NCBI GenBank assembly: GCA_036768485.1
Contig: JAVLUZ010000150.1
Location: 3,109,160-3,173,159, forward strand
From: Mermis nigrescens
Taxonomy: Eukaryota > Nematoda > Enoplea > Mermithida > Mermithidae
Direction: 5' to 3'
DNA length: 64,000 nucleotides
A model generated the notes under the pieces. The model searched no databases and was not told the DNA's origin. It worked only from the letters and a program-made list of their open reading frames with translations. Of the stretch, positions 46,790-58,654 are shown piece after piece; within the stretch, counting starts at the first letter, position 1, and every line of letters starts with the position of its first letter. Position numbers and translations under genes: made by a program.

Positions 46790-48640
46790 TTTTGTTTTTT
46801 TAAATTTTGCATTAGTTATCGAGTAGGAGTTAAAGAGTGTGAAAATTAGGGGTGAAAAACACAGTTTGGTCGGGTCTTCTACTTGCTTAGGTCTGCCAGC
46901 AACTAAGATTATGAGTTCCAAGAAATTTTTTCTAATAGAAATGTATTTACGCTTAATGGGCTACTTTCTGCTTACCAGCAAACTTCTGAACGCTTAATAC
47001 GGACTAAGATCTAGGGGTTTAAACTTTACACTCTAGTTAATGTTCTAAGAAACAGATTTTATCTAAGATTTCTCTGCCAACTTTTCTACTTGTAAGTGTA
47101 AATGAAGTACATTATATAGGCTACACGTTGTAGCAAACGGCGTATAAAATAACGCAATATTGAGCTGTCTATGGGGTTTTAAGTTCGAAAATATGGGTGT
47201 AAAATAGGCGAAAAATATTTTTTTCCCTATTTTAATTCTTAAATATCTCAAATATTTAGCGAAACAGACCTTTTACACATACAAACGTACTACGATTCAA
47301 AGGCTACAAACTGGCCCGCCTGAACTGAATTTCTTTACACTCAATGGAGAGTCAAATTCAGATTTTTAAAGTTCACAATGTGGTGGCAGGTGGAAAAATA
47401 CGTGTTTGTCTTCTTTTTTTTGTTCGCTACTTTCTCCGTTTAGAAGTCACGATAGGTCGAATAGAATCAAAGTAACGTAGGAGTACAAGGTCACAGCAAA
47501 ATGCGTTAATTCACACCAATATTCAGCTTTTTCGAGCGGTGTAAAGTCAAAAAGTGCCTGTGTTAAACGTGTTTCTGTCTTCTTTTTTCTGCCAACTTCT
47601 CCGTTTATAAGTCTGGACATGATCTCAAGTCTAAAATTCACCGAAAATTAAACGTGATACGCCAGGTGGGAGCGTTATTTATACTTAACAGCAGTGTAAA
47701 GTGGTTTACATCTAATATTAAATTTTTCTTTGAACTATTATTAAGACTCAATTTATTTATAAATATTAATAGTGATATCAGAGTAATATCAGAATTATAA
47801 ATCCGACTAAAATCTTCTTTACACTCTGTGGTTGTTTGAATTTTACGCTTAAAATTAACTTTACTTCTGGAGCTTTGCAAAAGCTTAATTTTCTTTCAAA
47901 ATGTTATACTTAACGTCAAAATTACGAATCTCAGTGTTACTTTTCTCCTCACCCAGTAGTTGTGTGAAGTTTGCACTACTCATTTATCGTTTATATGTAG
48001 TTCACACTACATATTTATTGAACCTCCAGAGCATTGCAAAGATTGAATTTTTTCATAATTCGTTCCGTAAAGTTAGGTTATAATTCATTACATTTTATAT
48101 TATATATTTTTAGATTATATGTATTCAGATTATATTTTCAGTAATTATGGAATGTCTTCACTGATAATTAAATATAGTTCTAGAGGTTTGCGGAAGCTTA
48201 ATTCTTCTTAAAAATGTTCTACGCAACGTCAGAGTTCAAAATATGACTGTTAGTTTTTTCTATACCCAGTAGTTGTGTAAAGTTTGCACTATTCATTTAT
48301 TGTTAATGTGTAGTTTATGTTTCGTAATTTCCAGATTACGAGTCTGCTTATATATATTTTCTTTACTCCCAGTAGTTATGTAAAGTTTACACTTTATATT
48401 CAATTTAGTTTCAGAGCGTTGCAGAAGCTTAACTTTTTTTTAAATGTTCCGTGTAAGTCAGGATTATGAATCTGAGCGTAAGTGTTCTTAACACCCCATA
48501 CTTGAGTACATTCTATGCTGAAAACCTTTGATCTGTTTTAATGAGGTAAAGTTGTCTTGCTTAAATAAGATATTGCTGGTGATCAGAAGAATATTGTTCT
48601 CCACGCTGTTGTACTGCTGTCATTATTGTGACATGTTACA
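46790..48640 (+). repeat. Family A diverged tandem-unit array (third locus)
   Basis: Landmarks GTCTGCCAGCAACTAAG, ACAAACGTACTACGATTCAA, CTTTCTCCGTTTAGAAGTC and several CAGTAGTTGTGTAAAGTTT units follow in the same order as in the other arrays. A family B left-end fragment (48678-48760) follows directly. Confidence 0.7.
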
Positions 48641-48677
48641 GTAAGTGTTTACTGACATATTTACTCAAATCACGCTG

Positions 48678-48760
48678 ATGCTCCGATGGAAGAAAAAAAC
48701 GAATATGCTTAGGATTGGTGGATTATTAAGAATGTAAAAGGAGGGGACTAAGAAAAAGCT
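48678..48760. repeat. Family B left-end fragment
   Basis: TGCTCCGATGGAAGAAAAAA and the next 60 bp match the left arm of family B. No right end was found, so the element is truncated. Confidence 0.5.
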
Positions 48761-50588
48761 ACCTTTTTATATGTCTAAAGTCGCAAAATTTGCTAAAAAT
48801 CAGACGTAATCTAAGCAAATCCTGAACATTTAAAATCAAGAATAATTTCACATTCTTAAGTAAAGCTGGATTATTTTTTTCAAAACAAAGTTCCTTGTTC
48901 CTTATTTCTTTTCAAAAAAATTCGCAGACACATGGAACTTATAGGAGCGGTGAATTAGGGTATAAACAAATATAACGTTGCTACCATAACGGAAACATAG
49001 ATAATTTTGAAGTAAGTTGATGCTGAAGGTGAGAAGAATTATAAATTATGGAAGTCCTAAATAGGAAATGATTTGAAAAAAGTTTAAAAAACAATGTGTT
49101 TGATTATAAATGCGCGGAGCGCGTTGCTCCTAGCTGTAGCATCTAAAAAAGTAAGAATCTGAAGAACTACGCATTCATAAGTTAAAATATATCTTATTGA
49201 AAAAAGCATAAAATTTTCTTTTTTGTAAAAAGAATAGTGACAATGTTGCAACGAATAAGAATAGAAGTAAATTATATTTTATATATGTAGAAACGCATTT
49301 TTTAAACGCAGTAACACAAATGGCACCCATATTAAAATATTTTTTACTTATTCGAATTAAATAATTAAGTAATTACTTGAAGGCCTTGTTTGCACTTTTG
49401 AAAACAGGGTTCATGATTAGGCACTATACACATATGCACAATAGATAGAAAAGCATGTGCAAATTTTGGCTATTTATTAATGTGGTGCATCGCGGGCATG
49501 AAAAATGCATAATTTTTCAAACAAAATAGTTGTATAACAAATGTTTCGTCAAAACCAAAGCACCTTATATTATTAAAATCGATCAATTAAATCGTTTGAT
49601 GTTGGCAACAACTTATTTTTGTAAGAATGCATTACACACTTAACAAATAATAGTAAAAATGACGAGAAAAGGAGTGGTTTCAAGGGCTAGTAGAGAACAA
49701 AAATGGTGAAATGCGAAGTTTTCTTCAAAAAATAATGCAAAATCGGCGCGAAGCGGATGAATATCTAAAGTATTCTGCAAAACTACTTGCATCAGACTAT
49801 AAACTATATAGATTCATGTTTTTTACGTTGTTTATGCATTTATACCTGTTTTTGTGGCCATTTTGGCTCTAAAAACTTCTCTGAATGATCTTTTAGTCCC
49901 CACAAAACGACCACGTCGAGGATTTATGACTTTTTTTCATTTTTGGATTTATTGTGGGCTACGAAACGTATTGTGAATGTTTTCCTATCTAAATTTTTTT
50001 GTTAAATTTTTCGATTTACTATATGCAAAGACATGCAATGCAGATTAATCAGTCAGAGAATAAAAATTTTTTTCAATTACAATTTTGTATCCTAAATTTT
50101 ATTTCAATAAGAAAAATATATAAAAATGTTTCTTAGGATTAAATTCCAATCATTCTTATCGAATCTATGTATCTTGATTCGATTACGCCATTCGTACGCA
50201 AATGAATCTGAATCAGCAACTATTGTAGTAAATTTCAGGCCTGCTATGCTGACTTCAGAGCCTCACTGACTAAAAAAGCCGGATAAAGACATTAAAAAAT
50301 AATCTTATTCTTTTAAATTGCACACAACACAAAAATTGGTAACTTAAGGAGAATAACGAAAAACTTTATAAATGAAAATTTTATGATTTTGTCATTCTTC
50401 AATATCTCCAAAATGCGCACGACTTCTTGATAGCCAACTTGATATAAGATGTACTCGTATATGTACAGGTCGCGAAAATTGATGTTTGCTAATGGAATAC
50501 TAAAAGTCAAATCAATTACGGCTGGTCGATATTTTATGAGAATTTATTTTTAAAAAATTAGAAACATTATTCGTGATAGGCCCGCAGA
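48761..50588. other. No gene recognised; upstream of secreted-protein gene 3
   Basis: AT-rich. Two GCGC palindromes (GCGCGGAGCGCG near 49110 and GGCGCGAAGCGG near 49744) resemble motifs in the hAT-like elements further right, so old insertions are possible. Confidence 0.45.
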
Positions 50589-52249
50589 ATGATTTTAGTC
50601 TACTACGTTGCCACTCTGGTAAGATTACTTTCATTTTTGTTCATCCTGATGTTCGACATATATTATCCATCGCATAAAATGACACATTTAGTTTTAGAGC
50701 AAATTTTGTAATAAATGCAAAACTATTGAATTTTCTACCTTTTTCGATTTATCGGCATTTTCGACACTGGTAGGTTGCTCTCAAACATGGGCTTTAGAAG
50801 TGATTTGGGGGTTTAGAGCCCCGTAAGATCCTGTAGACCCAGAAATCAACAGAATCCCGGGATTTCTAAGGGAGGGTTCAGCCAGATTATTCTATCCTAT
50901 GTATATATACTTAATCGTGAGCAAGAAAAAATATTGGAGAATCCAAAAATAGTCATGAAAGTTGATGGTAGAACATTGGAACGATTTTGCTTGGTGACCA
51001 GACGTGTTCTTCTAGGGGATTAACATTACCCCAGAGTCTACTGACCTTCGCAAAATGACTGGGACAAAGAATTATCCATTTTCCGAAAAAAAATCGGATG
51101 GAAGTGTGCTGTTTAAAGCGTTTTCAGCTAATATTTTCGGCTAAAAAGTATTAAAACTTCGGCGCTTCATGCAATACACTCATTTTTAACCTATATTTTG
51201 TTCAATTTTCGCAAATACATTCGGAAAATTTACGTTTTCACTATTTTTAGAGAAAAACGAGCATTTAAGCATCTAAAACACTGTTTGTGACATAAATCGA
51301 TCGTTTTTTTAGTCCAAAAGAGTCACTTTTCGAAACTTTCAGCGCAGACTCCCTTGAATTCCTAATGCTGTACAGTACATACGTTACGAAGGGAAAAATG
51401 AAATTCGTTTAATTTATTGCAGGCACGATAAGTTGACGAGACATTTAGAAAATGAAACGATTAAAATATATTACTTAAATGTTTTTATGCCTTCAAAAAA
51501 CAGGGGAAAATATTAAAGTAAAGAAATAAATGCTGAAGGACTAAGTAAAGAAGGTCTTGGCACTATAAACAGAGGAACTAAGGTCGGACGTTTTGGAATA
51601 TTTTCAAAAATCTAAGATATTTGCTATGAGAATTCCCCATTCTTCATACACTTTTCTGAGTTTTGAATACAAAATCAGGCCTTAGAATCCCTGAAACAAA
51701 AAATTATGGCGAGCCATGCTTCGATCACAATAACCATAAACGAGGAGCGACCACATTCTGGTAGGATTCATCAAAATCGTAAGAAAACTTCCCAAAAAAT
51801 TCAATGCTGCGGGAATTTCGGCTTTCGAGCTCTGACCCACCCTTAAACCCATTTCGCTCCCGTGCGTGGATATCCCAGGAACCAAAAATTTAAATTTTTT
51901 TCGTCAAATCGGAAATCGTAAAGCATGCTTTCGTCCCGAATCATTCACCTGTCATTTTTACGTTTTAATCGCTGCAAACTTTTAGGCTCTGCTCAGCTTA
52001 GCTATCAGCGATCCGCCAGGACCAGCTGTTCTTTGGACCGGTGACATCGAAAAAGCAATAAGAGGAATTGTGCAAGTCTTCGATAAAGTGACGGTACCCG
52101 TAATGAACGCATGGCGAAGATTGAGTGATAACATTACTAATATACCTGAAAGTAATAGATTCCAAAGACGTCCTCCACATCGAAACTACGGAATAGCGAC
52201 AATCGATCCTCAAGAACAAGCTGACATGCCTATTTATTTTCCATTTTAA
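50589..52249 (+). CDS. Small secreted protein, two exons (family member 3)
   Basis: Exon 1 (50589-50618, 30 nt) encodes MILVYYVATL before GTAAGA. Exon 2 (51986-52249) follows a TTTTAG acceptor in phase 0. The product is 97 residues. The leader is completed by ALLSLAIS. The mature part begins DPPGPAVLW and has a likely amphipathic helix (GDIEKAIRGIVQVFDKV). It ends with a basic RRPPHR patch and MPIYFPF, and has no cysteine. AATAAA at 52291-52296 is 42 bp past the stop. The VATL ending of exon 1 is shared with the gene at 43427, while the mature sequences are unrelated. No known family recognised. Confidence 0.78.
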
Positions 52250-52290
52250 TGCAAGTATCTTTTTCGATTATTCCGCAACAAACTTTTCTC

Positions 52291-52296
52291 AATAAA
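52291..52296 (+). promoter_or_regulatory. Polyadenylation signal of secreted-protein gene 3
   Basis: AATAAA 42 bp after the TAA, giving a very short 3' UTR. Confidence 0.6.
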
Positions 52297-53037
52297 GTCT
52301 CGTGGATATTACCATTTGTCCTCAACTAAAGAACTCGGATTGTATGTTCAAATCAGATTTTTTGAGCATATTTTATAACATTGTCTTAATGTGTCATTTC
52401 CTGGCATGGAAAATTTACCACCAGAGTCGTCCAAATATCGTATGTAGGCAAATAGGATGTTGGCGGGAAAGGCACACAAGGTACTAATGTTGACGGACAA
52501 AACATTTTTCTTCCATCCATGATAGCCTAGCTATCCTTAAAATTCCAGCAAAAAAATTGTAAAGCCCCGTGTGCTGGAACTTCAACATCCTGCTAGCCAT
52601 GCCAAAAATCTAAATCTTAAAGAATTTACGAATTACATGAATGGCCCTACAAGAGTAGGAACTGATAAGAAAGTAGTGTTGCATTGTTCATTAAAATTTG
52701 GATTCCTGTCCGATTTCTGAAAAAATTTGCTTCATCCTTCAAAAAGTTTGCTTACCAATGTATGTACGTATATATGTAAGCGCATATCAGCATATAACGC
52801 AGCTATTTATCGAAAACAACACGACATCGTGCATGTAAACGGAAGTATACGCGCTTGTCTGCTCGTCTTTATCCGCATATCAAACAAAACATTAAATTGT
52901 CAGGTTTACAATCGCTTTTTATTGATGATTATGCTTTTATATGGGTATGTTTATCGTGAAAGTATTTATCTCTTTCCGGTATTTCAACAGGTTTGACCCT
53001 GTTCCATTAACTGAATACCACTAGCCGTGTATGTAAG
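52297..53037. other. No gene recognised
   Basis: A few short open frames without domains. No repeat boundaries were recognised. Confidence 0.5.
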
Positions 53038-53300
53038 GTTCTGGGAGTTGAGATCACACCTGGACGTAGGATGGGTTTTGGGGGTATGCACCTCCCTCCC
53101 CTGAGAAACTAAAATACCCCTTCCCCAGAAACCAAAATACCCCCCCAGAATTATTTTTTTAAAATTTTTTCTGTTTTTTTCGCAATTCTTTGATGCCAAT
53201 CGATAGCGCACGATGAGAAACGTTGATGGTTTTTTTTCGCCATACTGTCATTTTTTGACCTTTGAAAAGTCTTGCACACCCCTCCCCTGAATTTTGGTGC
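53038..53300 (-). repeat. Dispersed repeat shared with 44481-44722
   Basis: Read on the minus strand it follows the core segment of the first foldback-like element through the same landmarks, including AACGTTTCTCATC and GGTGCATACCCCC. It is not bounded by 17-bp unit arms here, so it can exist outside foldback elements. Confidence 0.65.
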
Positions 53301-53309
53301 CGCTTTAGA

Positions 53310-53875
53310 TGCTAGTTTAACCTAAGGTATGGAAATTCTCGGGTTAGCTAACCCAAGGTTAAATTTGAATATCTAAATTTAACCCGTAAAACAGAAGTTG
53401 GGTTAAACTCGGGTAAGCTAACCTAATCTTAGAGTTGTGTCAAAGGCAGTAAATCTTCATTTGACCTGCTGAATCATATGCTATTCGAGCTTTCAAAATT
53501 GTTTTGACCAATAGCGTGGACACTGCTTTTCCTATTTATTTCAATTTTGAACTATGACTGATTAATTTTTAACTCAACAAAATCGAAACATTTATGGCCA
53601 GCAATGCATTAAGATTGACAACCCGAGATTTAACCCTACTAGGAGCAGGGTTAAAAATCTAGGGTCAAATCGATCATTTTAAGCCCGATGTTTTTTGATC
53701 CGCTTTCTATCATACCGACATTTAACCCGAGATGTAAACCGATTTTAACCTTGGGTCGAAGTTAACCCGCTTTCTGTCGTATCAAAAAGGGTTTAAGCCG
53801 AGATTTGTTGCGGATTTTACTCGATTTTAATCTAAGGTGACGTTTAACCCCCACGTTCTGTAGTCAGGGACTTAG
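53310..53875. repeat. Element rich in TTAACCCGAGATTTAACC-type motifs
   Basis: Motifs of the form TTAACC, AACCCGAG, GGGTTAA and their complements recur more than ten times, clustered at the left (53316-53435) and right (53615-53850), with a motif-poor middle. This looks like a non-autonomous DNA element with subterminal repeats. Clear ends and a target duplication were not found. Confidence 0.4.
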
Positions 53876-54105
53876 TAAATTCAAGCATTGCTGTAAAGTG
53901 CTTTACAAAATTCGTATTCTTAGTACTACTTTTGACCCATTCGTGAAATTCCAAGAAGAAAATTCTTATAAACTTAAAAATTACTGCTAGACTTGCTGTT
54001 TTCGTGCAGTTGAAGCATTATATACAATTCCAATAAAGAATTTGACGCGAAGCGCCAAAAACTTTCAGAATTCTGGAGATACATACTAAGCTAAAATATT
54101 TGTTC

Positions 54106-54753
54106 ACTAAATAAGAAAAATGCTCTGATGGACTAAAAAGGATGAATATACTTGGAATTACGCATCATTAAGGTTATAAAAAGAGGGGACTAGGGAAAAG
54201 ATATTTAAATCGAAGTATATTCTACGGTCTGCAGAAAGTAGTTGCACATCCGACGTAAAAATAAGTAACATGTATATCTTTTTTCTAGATAAGAAGCGAC
54301 CTTTGATCAAAAAAACGACAAAATATGCATTCTTACGCTAGCATGGCATGCACTGTTTTGGGGCAGCAATTAAAGAGATGGTGTGCTTGTCATTATTCAT
54401 TTATATAGCCATTGATGATTAACTAAATATTGATTAGATATTGGAAGATAACTTTGATACTGATGAAAAACTGAACCACTTATTGAAATACATTATAGGA
54501 TCCCTATAATCTGTTTTTCTGAGCTAGTGAACAATGTTTTGTGAAGATACGCTATTTTCTTGTGCCACAAAATGCATTTTGATTTTTTTGCTTTTTTAGC
54601 GGAAGTGTAATTTTTAGTAGATTCTCACAACTTTCATAGGCATGCATACATAGGTAACTTCTCCCTAGCCCCCTCCTACCCGTCCTTATTGATGCGTAAT
54701 TCAGAGCATATTCATCCTTTTTGTTCCATCGGAGCATTTTTCTTTTCCAGTAC
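54106..54753. mobile_element. Family B element with long terminal inverted repeats (reversed locus)
   Basis: The left arm has AAAAATGCTCTGATGGAC, AAAAGGATGAATATACTTGG and TTAAGG; the right arm has the inverse, ending TTTTCTTTTCCAGTAC. The inner pair TCGAAGTATATTCTACGG is present only at the left. The outermost left bases are degraded. A reversed family A array starts right after the right arm. Confidence 0.62.
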
Positions 54754-55268
54754 CCTCTTTTGATTAGCAAGATTTGAGTAAATCAGTCAGTGAACATGTA
54801 CGATAAAGTGCCATATTACAGCAGTCAAGAAGCGGGAAACAAGATCGTCTCAACATTAACATTACCTCCTTCAAATCATACAACCTTACCTTAATTAAAG
54901 AGATCAAATGCTTCCAGCACAAACTTCTTGCAACTACTGGGTGTAAAGAACACTTTCAGTCAGATTTGTAATCCTGACGTTAGATGGAATATTTTTAAAA
55001 ATTTAAACTTTTGCATTGCTCTATAACCAAAGTTAATTCTTGGCGTGAACTTTACATAACTGCTGGGTGTACTGAAAACGTACAGCAAGATTCAAAATCC
55101 TGACATCATGAAACATATCTTGAAAAAATTCACGTTTCGCAATGCTCTTGCAGTAAACTAAGTTTGTAGTGTAGACTCATTACATCAACAATTAATGACT
55201 AGTCTGAACTTTGCACAACTACTGGGTGCAGAGAAATCTGAAAGTCAGATTCGTCATTGTGACGTCAC

Positions 55269-57595
55269 TAGCGTTGGCAAAAGTCCGACTAAGAACCAGC
55301 GAGGACTATAGTCCAGACTAAGTCCTTTAGTCTTTTGACTATAGTCCTAGTTTTTTTAGCCCATTAGTCCGGAAAAGGACTAGTCGTTTTTTGGTGGACT
55401 AAGTACGGGTAGTCCGACCTACCGGACAAAAGTTATTACTTTTTCCATGAAGTGCTATCATTTATTCATTTACTGTAGGTACTAAATTGCTTGTTCCGCC
55501 CGACATTCGACGTGCCTTTTGCAAGTCTCTCGTTCTCTTTGGGGAGTGTTGTTTGCGTTTGACGCCTATGTTCACATTAGTTTTACTTTTATTGTCTGAT
55601 TTTCAAAGTATGCTCAAAGAGATATGCTTTATTTCTTTAGTGGAGGTGGAAAAAAACAGATGAGGTTGTCAACCATACAACAGCTAATTACATAGTTGTC
55701 AACTCAAAAACAGCAATAGTTAAGTTTGCATTATCAATGTTTTTTAATAAAAGTATTGTCCCCAATATTCACTGTCATCTTTTTGTGAAACCTCAGAACA
55801 TAATTGGCTATATAAACATAAACAGTTTCATATTTTGGTTTCAAGACTAAATTTTGTAGAATTGAAGAAAAATTTTCATATTTGGGTTTAAGACTAAATC
55901 TTGTTGGATTCATACGAAGCTTTCAGAGCGCAGTTCTATGGATAGGTTTATGTAGTCCCTTCCCATCCTTTCCAATCTTTCATTTCTAATTTTTTCTCTA
56001 TATCGTCCATACTGTAATTGAGAAGTCCAAAAACTTGGCAGTTCTGAAGACCCGCCACTGGCTGGTGTTCAGTCGCTTGCGCGAACCGAACCAGTGATCA
56101 AATTACCCAAAAAATTGCGCAATTGTATCTGGAGACAAAACGTCATCTCGACGGTATGAAGCGCAAAAGCTATAAAGAGCACAACGGAACAGCGAAATGA
56201 GCTGACGGAAAAAGCTATGTACGAGTAGCAAATCCGCACAACGAAACGAGCTGGCGGCAGAAGCTACGAAAAATAGCAGCGCATTAACTCGATGAGTTTG
56301 TATGTGCACCACACTAAAAATACGTATTTGTTTAATTAATTAATGTATGTGAATACCACCATGTAGTAAGCAATGGCGGATATAGGATTTTCCTAAGGGG
56401 GGCGGTATCCCAACTTTTCCAAAAACAGTCAAAAATAGGTCTAAAATTTTTGCCCTTAAGTCGCGAAATAGCGTTTTCCGAAGTTTTACATTGTATACTT
56501 TTACATAAAATCACTTTTGACGCAATATTTTTTCTGAAAATTTTAAAATTCTAGACAATTTTGTGCGGAAAAATTGTTAAATTTCTTTGACTTTAACAAA
56601 AATTTGGCGCGAAGCGCGGGAAAATATGTGAAATTAAAGCGGATAGACGTCTAGAAGCATGATTTACTGCTTGATTTCCTGGATTTATAGCATTTGATGC
56701 GAAACATCCTAATTTTATTAATTAAAAATAGAAGAAAACTATGCAAAAAATAGCTGTTTCTGCTGTTGAATTCGTTTTGAAACCTATATGAAGTCTTTGT
56801 ACATTTTGTACACACAAATTTTTTGATACTATGATAGAGTATGGTAGCGACTTGAGTGTAGTAAAAACAGAGTTGTATGACCCTTGGTAGTGTATTCTAG
56901 CGAATTCCTGTGTTTATGAGGGCAAAAATTCTTAAGAATGGTCTTCAAACAGCAGGAAGCGCCAAATATTTGACATTTTTCCTTTCAAAATGCGATTTCT
57001 GCTATTACAAAGATATATAGGGCACACAATTACTCATTAAGGCGCGAAGCGCCGATAATTTCTGCGAATTTCGGACCTTTTTTGCAGTTTTTGTCTTCCC
57101 GAAAATCTTTTTACATGTACACAGATGGTACCGAAAAGTCTTTGTACATTGGGAAAAATCTTTGCCGAATACTAAAAAAAACAATGCGTCCAGGTCGCCA
57201 AGAAAGTAAATAAATGTCATTAATAATTATCATCCGACGCGTGCCGCCTGAAAAAATTGTGAACTTATGGCCATTCACAGCCAAAAATCATTGCAAATTG
57301 CATATCCATTCTTTATCTCGCCAAACAGTTTTGGCCATTGGGGGCGCTCCCCCCGCTCCCCTCAAATCCGCCCTAGTAGTAGGTACCAGCATTGTTCTCT
57401 GATTTTCTAACGAAAATCCTGTCTGAGTTTCTTTTCTGTGCATAAATGATACTGTTTTTGATCAAGGACTTAGTCCGAGACTTCGTATTTTTTAAAGGAC
57501 TATGTTCCGGACGATAGTCCAGATCCGGAGCAGTCTGGACTAAAACCTGGACTATAGTCCGGAAAGTCCTTTTTTGCGGACTTTTGCCAACGTTG
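55269..57595. mobile_element. hAT-like element with GGACTATAGTCC subterminal repeats
   Basis: Its 19-bp ends have the consensus YARCGTTGGCAAAAGTCCG. The flanks GACGTCAC (55261-55268) and GCCGTCAC (57596-57603) form an 8-bp target duplication with one mismatch. Palindromic GGACTATAGTCC and AGTCCGGAC-type motifs crowd the first and last 150-200 bp. No transposase frame is present. A second hAT-like element is nested inside. Confidence 0.8.
56373..57374. mobile_element. Nested hAT-like element (GGCGGAT family)
   Basis: The left end is CAATGGCGGATATAGG; the right end, reversed, is TAGGGCGGATTTGAGG. The flanks GTAGTAAG and GTAGTAGG form an 8-bp target duplication with one mismatch. It contains GGCGCGAAGCGCC palindromes. 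Its right part matches, inverted, the element that runs off the window end (shared segment encoding TFIYFLGDL). No complete transposase. Confidence 0.7.
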
Positions 57596-57634
57596 GCCGT
57601 CACATAGAACATTTTGAAAAAATAAGCCTCTGCA

Positions 57635-57833
57635 CAGTGGCGGATCCCGGATTTTTCTATGGGGGGGCGATACCCTTAAGGGTGGGGGCGGAACCCTGCA
57701 TTGGGCAGACAAATTATCCGTTTTAACCCGAAAATCGCTAAACATCGCTCAAAAATCCTTAAGTTTGCGCACTATTTTGGGCCAATGGGGGGGGGGGCGG
57801 CCGCCTTCTTGCCTCCCCCTAAATCCGCCCCTG
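57635..57833. mobile_element. hAT MITE (GGCGGAT family), 199 bp
   Basis: The ends are CAGTGGCGGATCCCGG and, reversed, CAGGGGCGGATTTAGG. A perfect 8-bp target duplication, CCTCTGCA, flanks it (57627-57634, 57834-57841). Confidence 0.88.
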
Positions 57834-58654
57834 CCTCTGCAATGCTCTAGAACTATGTTGTTAGCTTTCAGTGTAAACTTTACAAAATTATCATGTGTAA
57901 TAAAGATTTTCATTGAATTCGTAATTCTGATATTGCGATCAACATTCATGAAAAAATTAACTCTCCGCAATGTTCTCAAACCAAATTAATGTTAGATGCA
58001 AAATATTTTACACTACTGTTGAGTGTAAACAAACGCACTCGATTGACGCATGACGTTTGACCTCTGTTATATTTTTAGACTTGTGATCATGTCCAGACTC
58101 ATGGAGAAATCGGCAGATAAAAACAAGACAGAAACACGCGAAGAAAAAAGGTAGACAACCGTATTTGCAACTATCTATCAGATTGTAAACTTTAAAAATC
58201 TAAAATCATTCCCTATGAAGTGTAAAGAAATTCGGTTTAGACCAGTTTGTAGCCCCCTTAGATCAAAGTATGTCGGTGTATGAGAAAATCTTGTTCCGCA
58301 TTCTACTGGAGACATTGCCCAATCGAAGAAGGGTAGAAAACGTGTTTTTTTCACTCCATGTCACACCCTGATTTCGAACTTTACACTTCCAGAAGTAACT
58401 CAACATTGAATTCTTAAACACAGTTTACTGCCACGTGTAGCCTTCAGAACGTACTTTATTTTTATTCTGTTCAACTTGTCCCAACTTATAAGCGGAGAAG
58501 TTGCTTGAGAAATCTGAGTCAAAAGCTTTTTTGCCGCATCCAATAGATTGTAAACTTTGAACTCCTGGAATTAATTCCATATTGGGTGTAAAACAATTAG
58601 TTTTGAAAAATGAGCTTGCTAAGCGAGAGTTGTAAACTAAGAGGAACTTAAAGT

